Positions 33,649 to 44,434 of a stretch of DNA of 64,000 nt are shown here, piece by piece. A model generated the notes under the pieces. The model did no database searches, was not told where the DNA came from, and saw nothing but the letters and a program-made list of their open reading frames with translations. Positions within the stretch are counted from its first letter, which is position 1; the number at the start of each line of letters is the position of its first letter. The position numbers were made by a program, and so were the translations under genes. Origin of the DNA: Polysphondylium violaceum (taxonomy: Eukaryota; Evosea; Eumycetozoa; Dictyosteliales; Dictyosteliaceae); contig AJWJ01000024.1 of assembly GCA_000277445.1 (NCBI GenBank), positions 27,100 through 91,099 on the forward strand, read 5' to 3'.

Positions 33649-36600
33649 ATGGCTCATATGAAAATACCAGAAAAGTTTGCAATTGTATTAGAGAATGGTG
33701 AACAATTGTTAAATAGAGTTTACATCACCAAATCGTTGTTTGCCAATGCAAAGGTGAAGCCTACATTTATCATTGATGAAAAGATATCAAAGATCATAAA
33801 GAATTTAATCTCTAAATACCCAGATTTACCAGACAACAACGACAAGAGCATTCAAGGATTCGATATCATTACATCGAGATCAAAACAACACATTGAGGAA
33901 TTGGAAACCCACTATGAAACACTTGTCGACGCATTTGATTGGAAAGAGGCTGCCTTTGCCTTTCTCCAAGAGGTCAGCAGCAGTCTTGTCGGTGTCAACT
34001 TTTCCAGCAACATTCAATTGTGCAGCAAGTTTTTGGATTTGATTGTCATGTACGGTAAGATCAACTACATGGTCAGTTTGATTGGCGACCGTCGTATCAT
34101 CACTGCCGTCTATGCCAAACTCTTTCACCACACCCGTTCTGCCTCAGAACCCACATACGCCAAGATGGCTCGTTGGATCAATGAGTTTGAGAACCCAGTG
34201 AAAAAGATCCAAGAAGAGTTTCGTGTGCTCAACGACACCATTGGCACCGCCCTCAGCTCGTTCGAGTCGACCTATGCCAAGCGTAGAGTGATCACCCAGC
34301 TCAGAAAAGACGGCGCACTCAATCTTATTCTCAAACCCGAAGACATTGCCCGTCCCGTTCAAGATCAATACCGTATCGAGCTCGCCTACGCCAGTCGTAT
34401 CTACCAGTGGATCTTGTATGGCTACCTCTTTGCCCCAGGCACTCTCAACACACCATCCTCTATCGAATTGGTCCGTTTCACCCTCGCCGAAGGTTTCAGT
34501 TTGCCCGTATTCAAAGACATTGTGTTTCCAATTCACAACGAGTTCAACACCCTGTTCAAGACCTACAAGAGCAAGACTATCAATCTCCAAAAACAAAAAA
34601 AACTCATCAAAGACTCTGCCCAAGCCTCAACCCAAGAGGCCCCAAGAAAACACGCAGAACGTCGTGTATATATCAGACAAGAATTGGAGGCCATGTGGAA
34701 TCTTTTCAGAGACAAACCATGTCTTTTGGCTCCCAAGATCAACGTCCTCTTGGCTGCCCTCTCCTTGGCCAAAGAAGAAATCTTTTGGTACTTCCGTCAC
34801 ACAGACGTTATTCCACCTGAAAAGGTCAAGAAGTTTTACAACAAACAAAACGATATCAAAGAAAAGAGAATCTCTTCTCTCTTGTATCTCATTGATCATT
34901 TGGTAAATTTAGTTCACACTCACAAGAAAAGTAAGTACATTGTTGTTGTTGTTGTTGATAGATATCTAGTAACAGGTAGATTGATTTACTAACAAACAAC
35001 TCTACTATTAGTGATTCAAAATTATTATCTTGAATACATTGCTGGAGCAGATATATTGGGATTGAATAAAGTGATTACACCACATATATTACAAATTGCA
35101 GGACCCATTGTATCGGCAACATTGAATACCATTACAAGTGAATTAAAGAATCTTAATCCAGGTCAAACCGATTATCAATTTGACAATCTTAGAGCCAATT
35201 GGTTGAGATTGGGATACTTGTTGGCTTCATCTTCATGCTCATTAAAAGAGAGTGAAAGTAAACAAATTACCAGTAGATTAAACTTGATTTACATTCACAG
35301 CAAAAACGTTGATTCCCTCAACCAATTACTCGACGAGTATGGTAATCTCACTCAATTGTGGTATCACAGAGAACCCTTGTTGAATGTGTTTGACAGCTCG
35401 ATCATGGAGGGTGCCGATCAACCAACCCACTGTATGATCTTTTTGAAACTTTTGGCACAATTCCCCAGCGTTGTCACTCAATATAATCCCGAGGAAAAGG
35501 AATTGGTTGGCAAAGAGTGTGTCGATTTGGCCAACAGCTGTTTGACAAAGATCACCAATCGTATCGTACAAATTCTCTCTAGCACCGTTGTCAGCACCTT
35601 CCTCAGCAACGACGCCCAATTGGCCGATGTCAATGCCGCTTTCCCACTCCTCCAAAAACGTAAGGACTGGAAGCCACCCAAAGACTTTGTCCCCCCCGTC
35701 GAGCCCGGCACAGAAACACAGTTTCGTAATCGTGTAAATTTAGAGCAACTCCGTGCCTATGAAAAGAATGCTTTCCAATTGTGCACAGCCCTCAACGAAT
35801 TGATGGACATTGTCATTTTTGATCACGTGTTTGTGCCCAGAGAGTTCCTCCGTGAAAAGCTCGGTCAGTCACTCAAACAATTTATGCGTCAAGCCATCCT
35901 CCCACCACAACAACCCAACAGCAGCACCAACATCGACACCACCATCACTCGTCCCTCTGTTTTCGAGTCTCAATTGTGCGTCTTCCTTGGCGTCATGACC
36001 CTCGTCGAAAACTATCTCGACATTGACGTTGGTGACTTGATTCGTGAGACCCTTCTCAACGAGTTCTACGCCAAGGCCTTGGGCAAAGGCTGCCGTATCG
36101 ATTGGTTCCCAGAGGGTGAAATTGAATTCAACGACGTCACTCTTCACTCAATCTCCAACTTTTACGTCGACATGGTCACCAAAAAACTCTCTACTCCCGG
36201 TGTTGTATATTCTTCTGTAAAATTAGGTTTCCTCTCCAAGGCCGGCATTCCATTCAGAGCCGAAGACCACGCCGATCTCACCGAAATGCGTGCACTCTGC
36301 AATTTGGTCGGTCCATACGGTATCAAGATCATTGAGCGTGAACTCCTCAGATTTGTCCTCACCACCACCACATCAATGAAAGAGATTCTCTCTGTCAACG
36401 CTGCCAATCTCGAAGAATTTGCCTCCAACTTTTACAAGCCAAAGGCTGTCGAGCTCCTCAAGAAATTCAAAATCACCGATCTCGACGCCATTGTCAACAA
36501 GAGTATCTCTATTGGTAATGCACTCTACTTGAGATCCATGATGAGAGATGCCATGAGCTCTGTCATTTCCGACAATCTTCCATATATCCATTCGTCCATT

Positions 36601-37203
36601 GAAAACGCCTTTAACCAATACAACAGAAACACATTTATGTTTCCAGAGTTTTTGGGCGTCGACACATTGGCACTCGACTGTGGTCTCGACGTTGGCGTCG
36701 CTGATCAATATCTCAAAGTCATTCTCAGAAAGGTATCCAACGACGCCGACAAGAGAATATGGGAGCTCTTGCCCGTCATGTTTTCTCTCACCTTTTACTC
36801 TACACTCTGGAAAGAAGCACAATTCAAGGCACCCATCGACGGTCACTCTAACGACGTTCATGTCCTCTCCAAGACTATTATCGATTTGTTGATTGCCTTT
36901 GGCGCCATCAACTCGACCACCGGCAATGAATCAGAGATCTCTAGTCTCTTTATTCGATTCCTTGAAATTTCTTCCATCAACATTCTTCGTATGTTTAGAG
37001 GTAAACCCAATGAAAAGTTTGTACCCAATGAAATTCAATCGGTTGTTGTATTTTTGGATAAATTTGTTCAACAATGTCCTTTACTTTCCAAAGATATCTT
37101 GGACTCTTATATTCCATATTCCTTGATTAGAAACATGTATAAGGATCTCTATGAAAACAAACTCCAAAAACAACAAACTGAAACCTCTGAACAACAGTTT
37201 TAA
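33649..37203 (+). CDS. napA: Nap1/NCKAP1 (HEM family) subunit of the SCAR/WAVE complex
   Basis: Exons 33649-34930 and 35012-37203 join in phase (1+2) to give 1,157 residues, close to animal NCKAP1 (about 1,128). Family features run along the length: Lys-Phe-Ala-Ile-Val-Leu-Glu-Asn-Gly near the start, Gln-Leu-Cys-Ser-Lys-Phe-Leu-Asp-Leu, the Tyr-Gly-Lys-Ile-Asn-Tyr-Met segment, Tyr-Ala-Lys-Met-Ala-Arg-Trp and, over the splice site, Met-Ile-Gln-Asn-Tyr-Tyr-Leu-Glu-Tyr. Nap1 binds PIR121/Sra1 and with SCAR, Abi and HSPC300 links Rac to Arp2/3-driven actin growth at pseudopods. Much of the gene uses C-ending codons (CTC, ATC, GCC), which creates long but meaningless open frames on the opposite strand. 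Confidence 0.93.
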
Positions 37204-37300
37204 TTTATCTCACATCATTTCTTATTATTCTTATTCTTTTATTTCCATCAACCTCATTATATTAATAAAATATCTATTTTAAAAAATACATTCATTAAAT

Positions 37301-37331
37301 TTTAAGGCTTTGGGGCCTAGTGGGCCTTAAT
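37301..37331. terminator. Inverted repeat between convergent napA and ITPase ends
   Basis: TTAAGGC at 37302-37308 is repeated as GCCTTAA at 37324-37330, with a 15-base G-rich loop. It lies between the 3' ends of napA and ITPase, where it could form a stem in either transcript. A terminator or 3' processing role is only inferred. Confidence 0.35.
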
Positions 37332-37349
37332 TTTATTTTTATACATAAA

Positions 37350-38022
37350 TTAATTTGATGATGGGGTTTGTTCATAACCTTTGGATCTGAGGAATTCCTT
37401 GACTTTGGCGAGTGAACGAGTACGATGAGAGATTGTGTGTTTGATGGATTTATCCATTTCAGCATAGGTTTGTTCAAAACCATCTGGTTGGAAAACTGGG
37501 TCCCAGCCAAAGTTTCTTGGACCTCTTGGTGAAACTATTATGCCTTCGGTACGACCTTCAAATACAATTGGTTCATGATCTGGGCCTTCTGAATAAGCAA
37601 AATTGCATAAAGCATAGGCACTCTTATCTTCCCATGGTTCCAACATCTTGTGTAAACCTTCAGGTTGAAGTCTATCTAAAAACCATTTGATATAAGGTCC
37701 AGGAAGTCCCTTCATTGCGTTAAAACATAAACAAGTATCCTCAATTAAAACGGGTCCGTTGACTTCTTTAGCTGCAATTCTACATTTTTCACGAGAGATA
37801 TCACCTGGTGAATCACCTTGTAATTCTGGTACTTGAGTATCGTATATGTTAATCCCAATGTCGTATATTTAATGATGAGAGTATTGTTGTGATTATTGAC
37901 TATTACTTACAATCTACTTTTTTTGATTCAATTGGGAATGTGTTTCCTAAGATGGCTAAAGTTTCCTCAAGCTTCTTTGGATTTCCTGTAACAAACACTA
38001 TCTTTTTTGTAATATTTGACAT
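37350..38022 (-). CDS. itpa: Inosine triphosphate pyrophosphatase (ITPase, HAM1 family)
   Basis: Exons 38022-37911 and 37831-37350 join in phase (1+2) to give 197 residues, the usual ITPase length. Motifs: [12 protein letters not shown] at the N-terminus, Val-Asp-Leu-Pro-Glu-Leu-Gln-Gly across the splice, Leu-Ile-Glu-Asp-Thr-Cys-Leu, [10 protein letters not shown], Phe-Gly-Trp-Asp-Pro-Val-Phe and a C-terminal Ile-Ser-His-Arg. The enzyme hydrolyses ITP, XTP and dITP to monophosphates in the cytosol, keeping deaminated purines out of nucleic acids. The intron is 79 bases with a GTAAGT donor and a less usual CAAG acceptor, supported by the conserved join. Confidence 0.93.
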
Positions 38023-38671
38023 CTTGTTCATATGATATAGATTTTGATCAATTTCAAATAAAAACGAGAAAATCTAATGAATGAATAAAAAAAAAAAAAA
38101 AAAATTAGTCTTTCAAGTCTACAATGTCTTAATAACATCAGACCCCTTTCTTTTAATTAACCCAAAACAAGGCATTGAAGTTAAGAATAGTTTCTATTTT
38201 GGAGTTAATCTGAGCATTAATCTGGCGGCATTTTCATTACTTGTCCACTCCTGATTACGAGTAGATTCTAAAGAAACTTGCCATTCAATTAGTTTCTCAG
38301 CTAGTCACCTTCAATTCCTTCTCAACAAGTTTATAAAATATAGCGACACACAAAAATAGACAAAGAAACCAGGGAACCACTTTCACTGTTTGTGATCGAT
38401 TTCTTTTGTTTTTTTTTTGTTTTCCGATTTTTTTTAAAAAAAATTTTGTTTCACCAACCCCATTTCACCACCGAACGTTTATTTTTATGTTTTCTTTTTT
38501 TTTTGTTGATATTATCCACTAGTGTGTGGGAGGTTATCGTTTATTAGTATTATAAATAGAACAGATAGATATTATATAAATACACTATATATATATAAAT
38601 ATATTCCGATAACAGTATTGTAGTGTAGTGTAGAAATACAAAGAGTACATATACATCTACATTAGAGAATC
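38023..38671. other. Divergent spacer between ITPase and CLC genes
   Basis: About 650 bases with an A run by the ITPase start, T runs near 38410-38510 and TATATA repeats just before the CLC start that may include its TATA box. No gene seen. Confidence 0.45.
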
Positions 38672-41569
38672 ATGATACTCAATAACAATAGTAACAATCA
38701 TGATGACGATGATGAAGAGAATATTCAACAGAGTGGTGGTGATAATAATCATGAATCATCAACATCGTTTAATCCGATCAATACAATTAGAAACATCAAT
38801 TTCAATCCGTTGGGATTGGACTTGAATCCCCTAAATGTGGATTTTCAAGGACATAGGGATAGGGTTGTAAACTTTTTTCAACATGGTACAGACGATTTAA
38901 ACACACGTATGCAGTCTGTTGTGGGCAAGCTACGTTCCAACGAGTATAGGAAAAAGATGACGACAGTGTTGCACAAGATCAAAGACACCAAGGAGTACAG
39001 ATCGACAAACAACACTGATTACGACGTTATATTTGAATCTGTGGATATGTATTCCAACCTGCAGGCAGATCCCACGCTGGACAAGGACGAGATTGATGTG
39101 GTCACAGATTTGTCGTCGACCAAGAAACGGTTGCATCATTGGTTGAAAAAAGAGCGTATATCAACACTGATGTTTATCCCCATACTGGGCATTGCCATTG
39201 CATGCATGGGACTGTTGTGCGATTACGTGTTGAAGGAGCTGGGCGAGTTGCGAACGATCATCATGCCCGAAGAGCACTCGATGTACTCGTGGCTCAATGG
39301 TGTGGTGTTTGTCGGCTACTCGGTCGTGTTGGCGGCCATCAGTGCGTGCTGCATCTCGTTTATATCGCCGTATGCGGTCGGTTCGGGTATTCCTGAAATG
39401 AAGTCTATTTTGTCGGGTATCAATCTCAGCCGTGTGCTGGGCGGCAAGACCCTGGTGTCCAAGATCATTGGTATGGTGTCTGCCACCGCCGCCGGTCTGA
39501 CCATCGGTCGTACCGGTCCCTTTATGCACGCTTCGGCCATCATTGCTCAGCAGATGATGTCGCTCAAGATCTTTCAAAACATTAGAAAGAACCAGATTGT
39601 CCGATACCAGATGTTTATCTGCGCGCTCGCGTCAGGTGTCGTAGCCAACTTTGGCGCACCCATTGGCGGCCTCTTGTTCTCGATCGAAATCACAGCCACC
39701 AACTGCATCTTTGGTAATCTCTGGAAAGGCTTTTTGTGTGCCACGACAACAGCCATCATCTTTTACCTCTCGAGACCATGGATGGGTGGAGCAGCATTTG
39801 CCTCGGTCTACCAGTTTGACTATACGATCAAATCGTTTGGATGGCTCGAGATTGCCAACTTTGTCGGCATTGGCATTATCTGCGGCATCATTGGCGCCGT
39901 GTTTGTCTTTTTGTACGAAAAGATTGTGCGTTTCCGTCTGCGTTACCAGGCAATCAAGCAGAGTCGTGTGGGACTCGTCGTGTTTATCGCCCTCGTGTCG
40001 GCCACCATCACCTATTTGGCTGGACCCCTCGTGCGTAAGCCCCTCTCGTACGCCATGAAAGAGTTTATCCATGACGACGAGATTGAGCCCTTCCTCTTTA
40101 ACGTTGACAAGGACAACAAGAACGATCCCCACCGTCTGTACAACATCATGGTGTTTATTGCCGTCAAGCTCTTTCTCACAGCCATCAACATTGTACTTCC
40201 CATTCCCGGTGGTGCCATCACACCCTTTATCGTCACAGGCGCTGCCATGGGGCGTTTATTTGGCGAGTTGCTTCACTACCATCTCAACCTCACCTCGATC
40301 AAGGCCTGTGGCTATGCCGTCATTGGCGCTGCCGGCCTCGTCTCGGGCACCACCAGAGCCCTCTCGCCCAGTATCTTTGTCTTGGAACTCACCGGTCAAC
40401 TCTCACTTCTCATCCCAGTGCTTGTGTGCTCCATCACCGCCACTGCCGTTGGCAATTTCTTTAACCGACCCCTCTTCGACATTGCACTCAAAATCCAGGG
40501 ACTCCCCTTCCTCTCCAGCTATCGTAGCGAAAAGGTCTACACCATGACTGCCAAGCAAGTCATGAAAAAGGACATCAACTATCTCTCTATGAGCAGCACC
40601 GTCAATGAGATTAAAGACTTTTTAGAGAAATTCAAACACACCTTTATTCCCATCGTCGATTCAAAACAAAACATGTTGTTGGTTGGTATCGTTGAGCGAT
40701 CCAGTATGTATATCTTAATTGACGAGCATATTGAAAGAATGGATAAAATGTTTGAAGATTACAAGAATTCTATACAAAATAATAATAGTGTAAATAATAG
40801 TAGTAGCAATAGTAATAATCAAGCAATAGTAGAACAATTACAACAACAACAACAACAATATAATACAGCAGATTCTATCATTACAGATCCAAAACATGAT
40901 CAACAAGACGAACAAGATGATGATGAAGACGATGACAATGCTAGATTGATACCAAGTAATAATAATAGTAGTAATAATAGTGATTTTGAAATGGTTAATT
41001 CACCATCTTCAAAAGGTAGCAGTAATTCTGAATTGGTTAGAGAGATTGAAAATGAAAATAATAGTAATAATAGTTCTGATAAACCTCATTTAGAAGAAAT
41101 CAATTTAGAAGATGAGGAAGATAATAGTAATCATAATGCCGATATCACAGTAGAAGATGACGATGATGATCAAGAAGGTGTACCACTTGTGAATTTAAAT
41201 AAAGATGGTGGTTTAAGAAATAGAAAATCAAAGAATGATTCAACAACAACAAATAATAATACAACTACAACTACAACAACAAGCAATGACAACAACAACA
41301 ACAGCAACAACTTTATCATTAGTTTTGAAGAAATCAAGAATCTTAAATCTGAACATATTTGGGGTCAACACATTTTAGGAGATATCATTCAAAATGGAGA
41401 GACAGCAATTTTAATGGATTTGGCACCCTCACAAATTCCAGATCTAACCCCATTAAACAAAGTATTTCATTTGTTTACCATGTTGGGTCTTGGTTTCACT
41501 TATGTAACTTCGCTCGGTAAATTAGTTGGTGTTATTACAAAGACTGATTTGATTTCCAAAGAATTATAA
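38672..41569 (+). CDS. CLC-family chloride channel with C-terminal CBS domains; both key glutamates replaced
   Basis: An intronless gene for 965 residues. The membrane part (about 165-630) has the CLC filter motifs: Gly-Ser-Gly-Ile-Pro-Glu, the Gly-Arg-Thr-Gly-Pro-Phe-Met-His loop, Gly-Ala-Pro-Ile-Gly-Gly-Leu-Leu-Phe-Ser-Ile-Glu and Gly-Gly-Ala-Ile-Thr-Pro-Phe. Two CBS units follow, one at about 640-700 and one at the C-terminus, split by a roughly 200-residue acidic poly-Asn/Ser insert. In exchangers the second loop reads Gly-Lys-Glu-Gly-Pro; here the gating Glu is Thr. The proton Glu after Phe-Ser-Ile-Glu is Ile, as in channel-type CLCs (Val in ClC-0). Family knowledge then predicts passive chloride conduction without the usual fast gate. 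The membrane part is clearly richer in G and C than its surroundings. Dictyostelium has several CLC genes and I do not assign one. Confidence 0.92.
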   Translation: MILNNNSNNHDDDDEENIQQSGGDNNHESSTSFNPINTIRNINFNPLGLDLNPLNVDFQGHRDRVVNFFQHGTDDLNTRMQSVVGKLRSNEYRKKMTTVLHKIKDTKEYRSTNNTDYDVIFESVDMYSNLQADPTLDKDEIDVVTDLSSTKKRLHHWLKKERISTLMFIPILGIAIACMGLLCDYVLKELGELRTIIMPEEHSMYSWLNGVVFVGYSVVLAAISACCISFISPYAVGSGIPEMKSILSGINLSRVLGGKTLVSKIIGMVSATAAGLTIGRTGPFMHASAIIAQQMMSLKIFQNIRKNQIVRYQMFICALASGVVANFGAPIGGLLFSIEITATNCIFGNLWKGFLCATTTAIIFYLSRPWMGGAAFASVYQFDYTIKSFGWLEIANFVGIGIICGIIGAVFVFLYEKIVRFRLRYQAIKQSRVGLVVFIALVSATITYLAGPLVRKPLSYAMKEFIHDDEIEPFLFNVDKDNKNDPHRLYNIMVFIAVKLFLTAINIVLPIPGGAITPFIVTGAAMGRLFGELLHYHLNLTSIKACGYAVIGAAGLVSGTTRALSPSIFVLELTGQLSLLIPVLVCSITATAVGNFFNRPLFDIALKIQGLPFLSSYRSEKVYTMTAKQVMKKDINYLSMSSTVNEIKDFLEKFKHTFIPIVDSKQNMLLVGIVERSSMYILIDEHIERMDKMFEDYKNSIQNNNSVNNSSSNSNNQAIVEQLQQQQQQYNTADSIITDPKHDQQDEQDDDEDDDNARLIPSNNNSSNNSDFEMVNSPSSKGSSNSELVREIENENNSNNSSDKPHLEEINLEDEEDNSNHNADITVEDDDDDQEGVPLVNLNKDGGLRNRKSKNDSTTTNNNTTTTTTTSNDNNNNSNNFIISFEEIKNLKSEHIWGQHILGDIIQNGETAILMDLAPSQIPDLTPLNKVFHLFTMLGLGFTYVTSLGKLVGVITKTDLISKEL

Positions 41570-41793
41570 TTATACACAAATAGAGTAATATCATAATAAA
41601 ATATTATTTATTTATTTAAAGTATCAACACATTGTGTACTATTTATTTAACAAGGAATAGATGTGTATAGAAATAATACATTGGTAACAACCACAAGAAA
41701 GAACTGGCTACCAGATGTTTGTTAGCTCTCTCAGAGATATCTGGACGTCATTCGATAAAGAAAGTGACACAGTGGGCCAAGAACAACCAGTGG

Positions 41794-41921
41794 CCGGAGC
41801 GGAACACTGCAAATTTTTCATCTTGTCGTCGATATAATTTTATGCGTAAAAACTGTTTTTTATGCAGGAGATTTTGATTATTTTGATGACAAAGAGAAAA
41901 TTTTGAAGTGTTCCACTCCAG
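41794..41921. repeat. Imperfect inverted repeat (34-base arms, 60-base loop)
   Basis: The arms 41794-41827 and 41888-41921 are complementary at about 27 of 34 positions by hand alignment, including a shared AGTGTTCC core against GGAACACT. Candidates are a remnant of a small inverted-repeat mobile element or a hairpin RNA. No open reading frame of interest lies inside. Confidence 0.5.
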
Positions 41922-41959
41922 ACGCTCACAAAAGAAAGCCAATGTCAAGCTGAGACAGA

Positions 41960-42040
41960 TTGATCGGGTAGGTTATTACAATTGTGTCACAATTAAACAT
42001 TTGCCAGGTTTTCTACGTTTGGCAGAGACTTCTCGATCAA
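41960..42040. ncRNA. Possible structured RNA with a closing stem and two hairpins
   Basis: TTGATCG (41960-41966) pairs with CGATCAA (42034-42040). Inside lie a perfect AATTGTG-T-CACAATT palindrome (41980-41994) and a TGCCA/TGGCA hairpin (42002-42024). This gives a three-stem arrangement in 81 bases. It lacks transfer RNA boxes. Chance folding cannot be excluded and the strand is unknown. Confidence 0.25.
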
Positions 42041-42498
42041 CTTCCTTAGCTTGATTTGGCTTTCTTTTTGAGTGGTAAAAAAATGACTAGAGAGAATCAA
42101 AAAATAATAGAAATAATAAATTTAATTTTATAAAGTATATTAATGATGATTGTGTCTCTAAATTATTTGAAAGTAACCTTATTGTTCAACTCCTAGTATA
42201 AAGATGTCGAAGTTGAAAGACCAAACCAATTTATACCACAAACCATTAATTGATGATGATGAAGAAACCAAGTGCTGCAATTTTGGTTGATTAAAACATT
42301 ACCTTTGAATCATTATTATTATTAATGGTATTGCGCTTCATTGCAAGGTAGCATCGCTTAGAAATGTGGTATTTTTTCTGTTTTTGTTTGTATTTTTTTT
42401 TTTTTTTTAAAAATATTTTTCATTTATATTTAGCGCACAACGTTTGTGTTTTTTTGATATTGCGATTGTATACTACACATAAATATAGATATAAAATA

Positions 42499-44223
42499 AT
42501 GAATAGAAACAGTATTATATTGGTTTTATTCGTTTTGACAACATTGGCATGCTCGAATCTAGTCTTGGGATTTAAGCATCGTCTTGTCATTGAAAAAGAT
42601 AATAGAGATAACTTTTTAATCGAAAGTTTTGGTTTTGGTGAAGGCGGTGTATTTAAATTAAACGTTACCAATTGGAAGGTGTGTAGTTTATTTGTTGTTC
42701 ATATAGGAATATGGATTGTTTAGAGATATCTATAGCATGTCATGATAATTATCATCCATCAGCACCACCTCTAATACCTTTTACATCATCATACAAATAG
42801 ATCAATGGTAATCCAATAAATCAAGATACTGTTGGAGTAAAAGCAGGATTTTTTACAAAGAAAACGCTCTATGCACAAGAAATACCAGTAATGAATTGTT
42901 CAGTCATAGAAAATGCAATCCCTTTATCAAGTACAGGTGCTGCATATGATTTTGAAATTGATAATGATGTTTATCCAGAAGGACTCTATAGTTTATATTA
43001 TTATAATTGTGGCCCTCCTGCCATTACTTCTTTTGAGGTATGTGATACTATGTGTCTCTCTGTCTGTGTGTTGTTTATAATATTAATAATATCTATAATA
43101 ATAATAATCATAATTATACAGATGGTACTTGAAGAATATAATATTATTAATGGACAAATTTCATATCTTCCATTAGGTAGCACCAATTTACCATCTCTTT
43201 ATGGAACATTCTCTGCAATATTTTTAGCATTGTTATTATTTTGGGTTTTTGTATTTTTAAGAGGTGAAGAGTAAGTTTATTTAGATTAGATTAGGTTTAT
43301 TTAAATTGGTTATTAATATATTATTCGATATATTTAGAAAAAGAACAAATATTATTCATCATCTTTGCTCAGCTTATTTATTAATTCATTCTATTGAATT
43401 GTTTTTCGAAGCTGTAAGTATATATGCTTTATGAGTAGTAGCAGTAGTTAATCTTAGAGTATTAATTTTATATATCTATATAGTTTGATTATCATTTTAT
43501 TAAAACTACAGGATCAGCAAATGGATGGAATGTTGCCTATTATATATTTGCAATTATTCAAGGTACATTCTTTATTATATTGTTTGCTTTGATTGGCACA
43601 GGATGGAAATTTGTTAAACCATTTCTCAATGATAATGATAAAATAATATTTATGATTATTATTCCATTACAAGTTTTGGATAATATCGCATTGGTAATGA
43701 TTGACGAAAAATCACCAGGTTCCATTGGTTGGGTTAGTTGGTATCATTTGTTTATTATTGTAGATTTTATTTGTTGTCTTTCTATTCTCTATCTAATCTA
43801 TAGATCAATCAATCATCTTAGACAAGCTGTTGATGTCAATGATAAAGGTAATTATTAATTATTATTATTATTAAAGATATACTTCAATACTGTACTCTAA
43901 CACAAATGTTTTTGTTTATTCTACTAGTAAATCAAAATGTTCAAAAGTTGAATTTATTTAGAAAATACTATTTAATTGTATTTTCATATGTCTATTTCAC
44001 TCGTATTATTGTAGCATTGTTTAGAAATACACTTCAATATACATCAGTTTGGATCAGTGATGTAATATTTTTAGTTGCAACTTTAATTTTTTATGCTGTC
44101 ACTGGTTATTGTTTTAGACCTTCACTCGATAATCCATATTTCAATTTACCTCAAGACGATGACATGGAAGAAGGTACAAATAGCGTTGAAATGGTAAATA
44201 GAGTTGAACATGATGATGATTAA
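42499..44223 (+). CDS. GPR107/GPR108-type (lung seven-helix) membrane protein
   Basis: Six exons, 42499-42678, 42801-43037, 43122-43270, 43338-43413, 43484-43847 and 43928-44223, join in phase to give 433 residues. A signal peptide opens the protein. A lumenal beta-rich domain follows with Phe-Gly-Phe-Gly-Glu-Gly-Gly-Val-Phe-Lys-Leu-Asn-Val, then Phe-Phe-Thr-Lys-Lys and Tyr-Tyr-Tyr-Asn-Cys. Seven hydrophobic helices come next, starting after Leu-Pro-Leu-Tyr-like Leu-Pro-Ser-Leu-Tyr-Gly, with a Trp-Lys-Phe-Val-Lys-Pro-Phe-Leu loop and Pro-Leu-Gln-Val-Leu-Asp-Asn-Ile-Ala. The C-terminus is acidic. These features fit the GPR107/108 (LUSTR) family, membrane proteins of the Golgi and endosomes linked to retrograde trafficking. 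TMEM87-type proteins are a related alternative. Confidence 0.85.
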
Positions 44224-44434
44224 GAAAATAAAATAAAATAAATATAAATATAATATATATAATGCTAGTACAGGCTGTAGGTTGTAAATTTATTCTATTT
44301 TTTAAATCAAATTTATGGAGGAAATCCATAAATATTAAATCAATATTAAACTTTAATAGGTAAAACAACGATTTTTTCAATATCTAAAATTCTTTTTTTT
44401 TTTTTTTTTCTTATAATATCATTTTGAAATCATA

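Larger units (their letters stand above)
41570..42498. other. Spacer with two inverted-repeat structures, no protein gene
   Basis: The segment 41700-42080 is less A+T-rich than normal spacer and holds two fold-back structures, listed as separate features below. The rest is A+T-rich, with a T run near 42392-42408 ahead of the next gene. Confidence 0.45.

Noticed and set aside
34144-34623. Long open frames antisense to napA (also at 35326-35655 and 36373-36861)
   Set aside because: They mirror the C-ending codon use of napA; the protein-coding sense frame is certain and the antisense frames have no recognisable motifs.
39161-40132. Antisense open frames over the CLC gene
   Set aside because: By-products of the G+C-rich sense codons; no family motifs.
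41748-41948. Minus-strand frame of 66 codons over the inverted repeat
   Set aside because: Falls in a palindromic region and has no protein-like features.
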